A DNA stretch of 64,000 nt from Hansfordia pulvinata (taxonomy: Eukaryota > Ascomycota > Sordariomycetes > Xylariales). The notes under the pieces were generated by a model, which was given only the letters and a program-made list of their open reading frames with translations, did not search any database and was not told the DNA's origin. The DNA lies in NCBI GenBank assembly GCA_006538405.1, contig BJKQ01000003.1:1612001-1676000 (forward strand), written 5' to 3'. Position numbers and translations under genes: made by a program. Each line of letters opens with the position of its first letter. Position 1 is the stretch's first letter. Below, piece by piece: positions 58,767 to 64,000 of this stretch.

Positions 58767-59603
58767 CTAAGCCGCCTCCTCCCCGCGGGCCTTCTGCACC
58801 CGCTCGTTGATGGCCTCGTACTTGTCGCCCAGCGCCTTCATGCCCGCCTGCAGGATGCCCATGTCCTGCCCGGCCAGCGACCACGTCGCGCCCATGGCGA
58901 ACCACCTCTCCAGCAGGTCCGGCCGGCCGCCGATGCCGCCGATGCCCACGGGCTTGCCGGCCCGCCGGCCCGCGGCCACCACCGCATCCACGGCGTCCCG
59001 GTACTGCGGGCAGTCGTACTGCCCGTGGACGCCCAGCTCGGAGCACAGGTCGTTGGAGCCCACGAGGACGCCGTCGACGCCCTCGACCGCCAGCAGCTCG
59101 TCGACGGCGCCCACGGCCACCGGCGTCTCCACCATGACGATCAGCATCGTGTCGCGGTTGAGCGCCTCGTTCTGCAGCGGCGCGGGCACGCCGCGGAAGC
59201 CCAGGGCGGGCTGGTTGCCCGTGCAGCCCCTCTCGCCCAGGGGCGCGTACTTGGCGGCGCGCACGAGCTCGCGCGCCTCGGCCGCCGAGTCGACGTGCGG
59301 CGCCACGACGGCCGCCGCCCCGAGGTCCAGCGCCCGGCTGACCTGCCAGGGCGCCGACCGGTGCGGCACGCGCACGAGCGGCGACACGCCCGCGTACCGG
59401 CACGCCAGCGCCAGCTGGCCCACCGCCCGCAGGTCCAGCGACGAGTGCTCCATGTCGATGAAGACGGCGTCGAGCCCCGCCGAGCGCGCCAGCATCGCCA
59501 CCTCGTTCGACGTCACCAGCTTGATCGACAGCGCCGCGCACACCTCGCCCGCCAGGATCCGCTCCTGGAACGGGTTGCTGGCGCGGTAGGCTATCGAGCC
59601 CAT
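58767..59603 (-). CDS. HpcH/HpaI-family class II aldolase
   Basis: Retro-aldol cleavage of a 2-keto-3-deoxy (or 4-hydroxy-2-oxo) acid to pyruvate and an aldehyde, metal-dependent; HpaI, RhmA (2-keto-3-deoxy-rhamnonate) and GarL belong here. Single exon, 278 aa, family-typical length. Motifs: GLDAVFIDMEHSSLD, VRVPHRSAPW, ALDLGAAAVVAPHVDSAAEARELVRAAKYAPLGERGC, VMVETPVAVGAVDELLAVEGVDGVLVGSNDLCSEL with the metal-binding Glu (ETP) and Asp (NDL), and GIGGIGGRPDLLERWFAMGATW. The frame is intact. The leader before the ATG has GGT/GGTGAT repeats (59630-59690). It is divergent from an anion permease gene and converges with the dehydrogenase. Confidence 0.95.
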   Translation of the reverse strand: MGSIAYRASNPFQERILAGEVCAALSIKLVTSNEVAMLARSAGLDAVFIDMEHSSLDLRAVGQLALACRYAGVSPLVRVPHRSAPWQVSRALDLGAAAVVAPHVDSAAEARELVRAAKYAPLGERGCTGNQPALGFRGVPAPLQNEALNRDTMLIVMVETPVAVGAVDELLAVEGVDGVLVGSNDLCSELGVHGQYDCPQYRDAVDAVVAAGRRAGKPVGIGGIGGRPDLLERWFAMGATWSLAGQDMGILQAGMKALGDKYEAINERVQKARGEEAA

Positions 59604-60860
59604 TTTTCGTGCAAGTGGCAGTGGCAGTGGTGGTGGTGGTGGTGGTGATGGTGGTGGTGGTGGTGATGGTGGTGGTGGTAGACTCCGGAAACGTCTGGAG
59701 GCTGTTGATATAGGCGGTCAGGTCAGGGGAACAGAGTCTGCGAGGAAAGGTGATGGTGGTGATGAATTGCGCGGCTGCGTGTCTTTGTATGAGCTTGGCA
59801 AATTGCAACACCCCCTTTTCCGCGTCATGCAACCATGCTGGTCTCTTATATGAAGCCAAAGCGGGCATCCCCATGGCCAGCACCGGCTCCGAGGCGCAGT
59901 CAGTCACCCGAGTATCTGCGGCGCGGCGCGGCGCGGCATGGCATGGCATGGCATGGCATGGCATGGCATGGCATGGCCCATCGGACGAGCCCCGACGACC
60001 GCCCTCCCTTAGGTACACACTGACCACACAAAGGTGGGTGGTGTCGTCGGATATGGACCGAAGGAATCCGCAGGGTCCGGATCCGCCGGGAGGGGCGGTC
60101 GGCATCTGTGGAGCGCGAGAACAGGCCCGCCCGCCCGCCCGCCCGCCCGCCCCCGCCCCCACGAATCGTCGTCCTTGCGCTTGTTGTTTGTCGGGGTAGG
60201 AAGCCCGAACGGTTAGCCGTCCGACGAGGCTGGCTGGCTAACAGTCCGGTCCTGACCTCACATGATCTCATCTCCCAGGCTCTGCTTCTGCCGTCTCTCG
60301 GGAAACAGCCCCAGATAGTCCGGCAGTCCGGGAGCGAGCTGCCCGGCCATCGTCCCCCCTTCTCGTCAAAACCCCGGACATGGCATCGTGTGTCATCCGA
60401 CTTTGACTCCCGTGAGAGTCCTCTCGGCAGACAAAGGCGGAACCCAGCCGACACTCGCACTGCGGACCCAAAGAGGCGCGCCCGGTAGGTACTCGGACCA
60501 TCGCCGACGCCGACGCCCACGCCCACGCCGGCGCCTATGAGACGTAGAGAGTGATAGCTTGCCCCTCCCCCCGGGTCACGGCGACGAACCCCAGAATGCA
60601 ACGGAAGAGTCCACTCACGCGCGCTAAGCTTTGACTGAGCGAAGAGGAACGAACAGCCCTGGTCGGGTCCTGGGGAAGTGGGCAACGCGGGGAAGCCAAG
60701 CTTCTTCTACCCCAGACTCGAGATACAAAAAGGGGCTTGCGTCGGTGTGAACCAGCCAGGGACTGTCCTCTGTCCTGGTCGAGGGTTTCCCGCCACGGGC
60801 CACCAAATCGCCGATTCTGCTCCAAGTCTTTCCGACCGACCGACCGCCCTCCCCACCGAC
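59604..60860. other. Shared promoter of aldolase and ACS permease
   Basis: A head-to-head interval of 1.26 kb. It contains GGT repeats at 59630-59690, the GCGCG/GCATG pentamer array at 59921-59975 and a CCCGCC-type tract at about 60117-60160. Open frames here are by-products of these repeats; no gene is supported. Confidence 0.5.
59921..59975. repeat. Pentanucleotide array (GCGCG)3(GCATG)8
   Basis: Eleven perfect 5-bp units in one phase: three GCGCG followed by eight GCATG. The array lies about 320 bp upstream of the aldolase start. Confidence 0.95.
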
Positions 60861-62616
60861 ATGGCGGCCCTCAACACCGGCGCCGACACGGCCGCCTCCG
60901 ACGCGGCCGACAAGGCCTCCAGCAACTGGGTTGAGGAGACCATCGCCTCAACCGGCCCTAAAGGCGGCGACAAGGAGCCCCCGCGGGACACGGCGGTCGT
61001 CGAGGCGTACCGGGCGTACGGCCCCGGGCGCGCCGCCGCCGTCGAGGCCCGCCTGGTCCGCAGGATCGACCTGCGCATCCTGCCCGTCCTCGTCCTCATC
61101 TACATCTGCAACTACCTCGACCGCAACTCCATCACCCAGGCCCGCCTGTACGGCATCCAGGACGACACGGGCGTCCACGGCGCCCTGTGGAACACGGCCA
61201 TCTCCGTCTTCTCCGCCGGATACATCCTCATGCAGCTGCCCACCCGCTGATCCTGACCAAAGTGAGGCCTTCGGTCTTTCTCGTGAGTCTCCTCTTCTTT
61301 CTTTTCTTGTCTTTTTTCTTTTCTTTCTGTTTCTTCTTCTCGATCGCCCCCCCTTCCCCTGGCCAGTAAGCTGACCCCCTTTTCCACCATCTCCAGCCCA
61401 CGGTAATGGCCCTCTGGGCCGTAGTGTCCGGCTGCACGGGCGCCGCCAACTCCCCGGGGAGCCTCCTGGCCATCCGCGTGCTCCTCGGGCTGGTCGAGGC
61501 CCCCTTCTTCCCGGGCGCCATCTACTTCCTGTCCTGCTGGTACACCCGCCGCGAGATCGGCGTCCGCATGGCCCTGCTGGTCTCGGGCATCGTCCTGTCC
61601 AACGCCTTTGCGGGGCTCCTGTCCGCGGGCATCTTGCGCGGCATGGACGGCGCCGCCACCCGCCTGCCCAGCTGGCGGTGGCTGTTCATCATCGAGGGCC
61701 TGATGACCCTCGCCGTCGCGGCCCTCGCCCGCCTAAGCCTGCCAGACTACCCGGGCACGACGCGCTGGCTGACCGAGGAGGAGCGCGTCGTCGCGCAGGC
61801 GCGGCTGATCCGCGATGCCGGCGCCGAGGACGCCTACGACGGCGGCGGCGGGAACGGCGTCGAGGCGGCCGAGCAGAGGGGACGGGCCGAGGACATGTCC
61901 ACGCGGCGCGGTCTGGTCGCCGCCCTGCGCGACTACCGCGTCTGGATCTTCGGCTGCATGCAGATGGCCACGACGGCCGGCATCTCCTACTCGCACTTCT
62001 TCCCGACCCTGGTCAAGGACCTGGGCTTCGCCGACAACATCGTCGCCCTCCTGCTCACCTCCCCGCCCTACGTCTTCGCCTTCGCCTGGAGCATCTCCCT
62101 CAGCTGGCACGCCGACCGCACCCAGCGCCGCTCCCCCTACGCGGGCGCCAGCATGCTGACCGCCATCTGCGCCACGGTCCTCCTCATCGCCGTCCCCGAG
62201 CGCCTCCGGTGGGCGCGCTACGCCTTCACCTTTCCCCTGACGGCGGGCATGTTCGGCGTCTACGCGACGACCTACGCCTGGCTGTCGTCCACCATCGTCC
62301 TGCCCAGGCCCAAGCGCGCCGCCGCCATCGGCGCCGCCAACCTGCTCGCCAACGTCGCCTCCCTGTACGGCAACTACTTCTGGCTCGACCGGTACGCCCC
62401 CTCGTACCGCGTGTCCTGGGCCGTCCTGCTGGCCTTCCAGTGCCTCGGCCTCGGGTGCATCCTCGCCCTGCGCTGCGTCACCACGAGGGACAACCGCCAC
62501 CTCGACCGCCTGTGTGCGAGCACCGACGTCGGCACCGACGAGGGCGCCGCGCGCCTGGCCGACATGACCCCGTCGAGCGCAACGCCGTGCTCGGCGGCTT
62601 CCGCTACATCACTTAG
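60861..62616 (+). CDS. Dal5-type anion:cation symporter (ACS family, MFS)
   Basis: A 12-TM proton symporter for organic anions (allantoate, pantothenate, nicotinate, tartrate, sugar acids). Typical text: VEARLVRRIDLRILPVLVLIYICNYLDRNSITQARLYGIQDD, AGYILMQLP, PTVMALWAVVSGCTGAAN, VLLGLVEAPFFPGAIYFLSCWYTRREIGVR, WRWLFIIEGLMTL, LPDYPGTTRWLTEEER, and the family C-terminus GGFRYIT. Intron 61283-61396. One base is missing at CCC 61243-61245 (needed to continue into PLILTKVRPSVFL before the donor) and one at CCCC 62568-62571 (needed to reach GFRYIT and TAG 62614-62616). Corrected length is about 548 aa. Divergent from the HpaI aldolase gene. Confidence 0.9.
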
Positions 62617-63594
62617 TGTAGACTTCCTCGGCTGTTTCTTGTTGTTTGGGTTGGTAGATTGACTGGCTGTGCGAATCGATACAGGATGTGTTGCTGCATA
62701 CCTAAATCAGAAAAAGGTCGTGCCACGTGTGACTACCGTAGCGTCGTTGCCGGTGCTGGAGTGCAGCTCGGTGCAAATGTGTTCGGTGGCTTTGCTCACT
62801 AAAGGGTGTGCTCTCAACACCCGAGCCCCCGCAAACCGAATGCCTGGCTGCAACTGACTGCACTCTCTCGCTTGAAACCTCGATGGCTGAGCGATTACAC
62901 GAAAAGCCCTGTTACAAGGATCCAGGAGAGGAAGTGGGAGAGTGAATGCCCATCTATCTCGAGGAATGACCAAGCGACTCACCGCTCTTCGAAGACAACC
63001 CTGTGTCTCGGCTTTTTCGAGCGCAGGCGCTGATTCTGCCCTTCTTCTCTCGCTCCTGTATGGACGTCGACTATTTATATAACCCCACGCTGATCGGAAG
63101 TGGGTCCCTACCTAGGTGAGTGGGATAGTTTGCGAGTCAACGGCGGAGAAGGGAGATCGGGCAAACCAAAGAAAAGAGTTGACAAGCTCATTGTTGATGC
63201 CGATGTCGCTCGATTAAACCTGCCCAGACCCTGAACGTGGGCGTGCCGCGCCGTCGATAGGCGGGCGCCTTGAACTGGAACGGGGAACTTGATGTGTCTA
63301 GAAGCTGGCTATGTTGATGTTGCCGAATGCTTATTGTAAATGGAGAAGTCGAGCGACGCGATTTCTTCCTTAATCACAAGACGAAATATAGTATGCTGCT
63401 GCTTGATAATTAACCCTCAGAATCCGTGCTGAACCTCGGGAATTCACATGTGCATGATTATCGCCGGTAGGGAAATCCACGACAGGCTTGTGTTTTGTAA
63501 TGATTCTTAGATTCATGTACGCCGGCTTGGTCCAATTCACCACCAAAGCCCGGGCGCGCGTGACCTAGGCGCTCCTGCGAGGCGGTCAGCATCT
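62617..63594. other. Intergenic between converging genes
   Basis: AT-richer, with CCTAGGTGAG near 63112. No gene is supported. Confidence 0.5.
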
Positions 63595-64000
63595 TCACCT
63601 GGCCTTCTTCTTTCGCGACGCCCCTTTACTCTTGCGTTGCGGCGTCTCCAAAAGGTCGACATGTGCGTCTTGGAGCATGTCTTTGACATGTGGGTTTCGG
63701 AGAAAGTGCTCCAGCATCGCACTGCCAATCACGGATCTGAGCATCTCCACTCGTGCCAGCAGCGACCATGAGTCCACCGTCACGGCCATGTTGCCCATGC
63801 GGAGCTTTTCTCGATAACCGAGCTCCTCGTCCTCGTTCTCGTCCCTTCCGCCAGTGTGGGGATTGTTGCCTCTCACGGCCGTTGAATAGGCCGGTCCTTT
63901 GCCCCGCTCGATCGAGGTCAGAAGGCTGTTGAAGTTGGCGTGGAGGTCCTTCCGATTCTTCTTCGAGATGGCCTTGGAAGACTCGCGCGCGAGTGCCGTG
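63595..64000 (-). CDS. C-terminal part of an unidentified protein (5' end beyond window)
   Basis: The frame is open from the window edge to TGA at 63597-63595. The visible 134 residues are helical and basic: SSKAISKKNRKDLHANFNSLL, LRMGNMAVTVDSWSLLARVEMLRSVIGSAMLEHFL, then HVKDMLQDAHVDLLE and a Lys/Arg tail (PQRKSKGASRKKKAR) that could be a nuclear localisation signal. A DENEDEE acidic patch interrupts. I do not recognise the family. Confidence 0.65.
   Translation of the reverse strand, partial: TALARESSKAISKKNRKDLHANFNSLLTSIERGKGPAYSTAVRGNNPHTGGRDENEDEELGYREKLRMGNMAVTVDSWSLLARVEMLRSVIGSAMLEHFLRNPHVKDMLQDAHVDLLETPQRKSKGASRKKKAR

Noticed and set aside
58504..60162. 552-codon minus-strand open frame over the aldolase gene
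   Set aside because: It is an out-of-frame shadow of the aldolase with repeat-derived ends; the 278-aa frame is the family match.

Overview
This is nuclear DNA of a filamentous ascomycete (Pezizomycotina, most like Sordariomycetes). Genes carry short 45-110 nt GT-AG introns with CTGAC/CTAAC-type branch sites. The gene set is fungal: a Sln1-type histidine kinase, homoaconitase of the alpha-aminoadipate lysine pathway, TOM70, a DUF6536 membrane protein and Zn2Cys6 regulators. A tRNA-Lys carries a nuclear-type intron. Coding regions are very GC-rich and loaded with triplet repeats that encode runs of Gln, His, Gly, Asp, Ala and Thr. Intergenic DNA is AT-richer and scattered with TAGGTA- and GTACGAGTAC-like motifs. 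I cannot name the species.

Layout. 0-32 kb is mostly housekeeping and metabolic genes: a truncated hypothetical gene; a carboxymuconolactone-decarboxylase-family protein; SLN1 (3.7-7.4 kb); homoaconitase LYS4 (12.5-15.2 kb); a DUF6536 membrane protein (17.2-21.0 kb); tRNA-Lys(CUU); TOM70 (22.2-24.3 kb); a secreted protein with two poly-Gly tracts; an alpha/beta hydrolase; and an aminodeoxychorismate-lyase-like PLP enzyme. 32.2-37.7 kb holds one very large disordered protein (about 1792 aa). 37.7-42.9 kb has no convincing gene.

42.9-62.6 kb looks like a catabolic gene cluster. It holds two Zn2Cys6 regulators, a quinate/sugar-type MFS permease, an SMP-30/gluconolactonase-family lactonase, a small secreted Cys-rich protein, an amidohydrolase of the 2-pyrone-4,6-dicarboxylate/fuconolactone hydrolase type, a D-2-hydroxyacid dehydrogenase, an HpcH/HpaI 2-keto-3-deoxy-acid aldolase and a Dal5/ACS-type anion permease. 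Eight of these nine genes form four consecutive head-to-head pairs. The enzymes fit uptake of a sugar acid or lactone, lactone opening, retro-aldol cleavage to pyruvate plus an aldehyde, and 2-oxo-acid reduction. This is the best candidate here for an undescribed system; its substrate is unknown.

A second window-wide observation concerns data quality. About 15 reading-frame breaks occur in otherwise well-conserved genes, and every one I could orient is a missing single base, usually in a short G or C run. That points to systematic homopolymer deletions in the assembly rather than gene death, and it matters for anyone translating this sequence.
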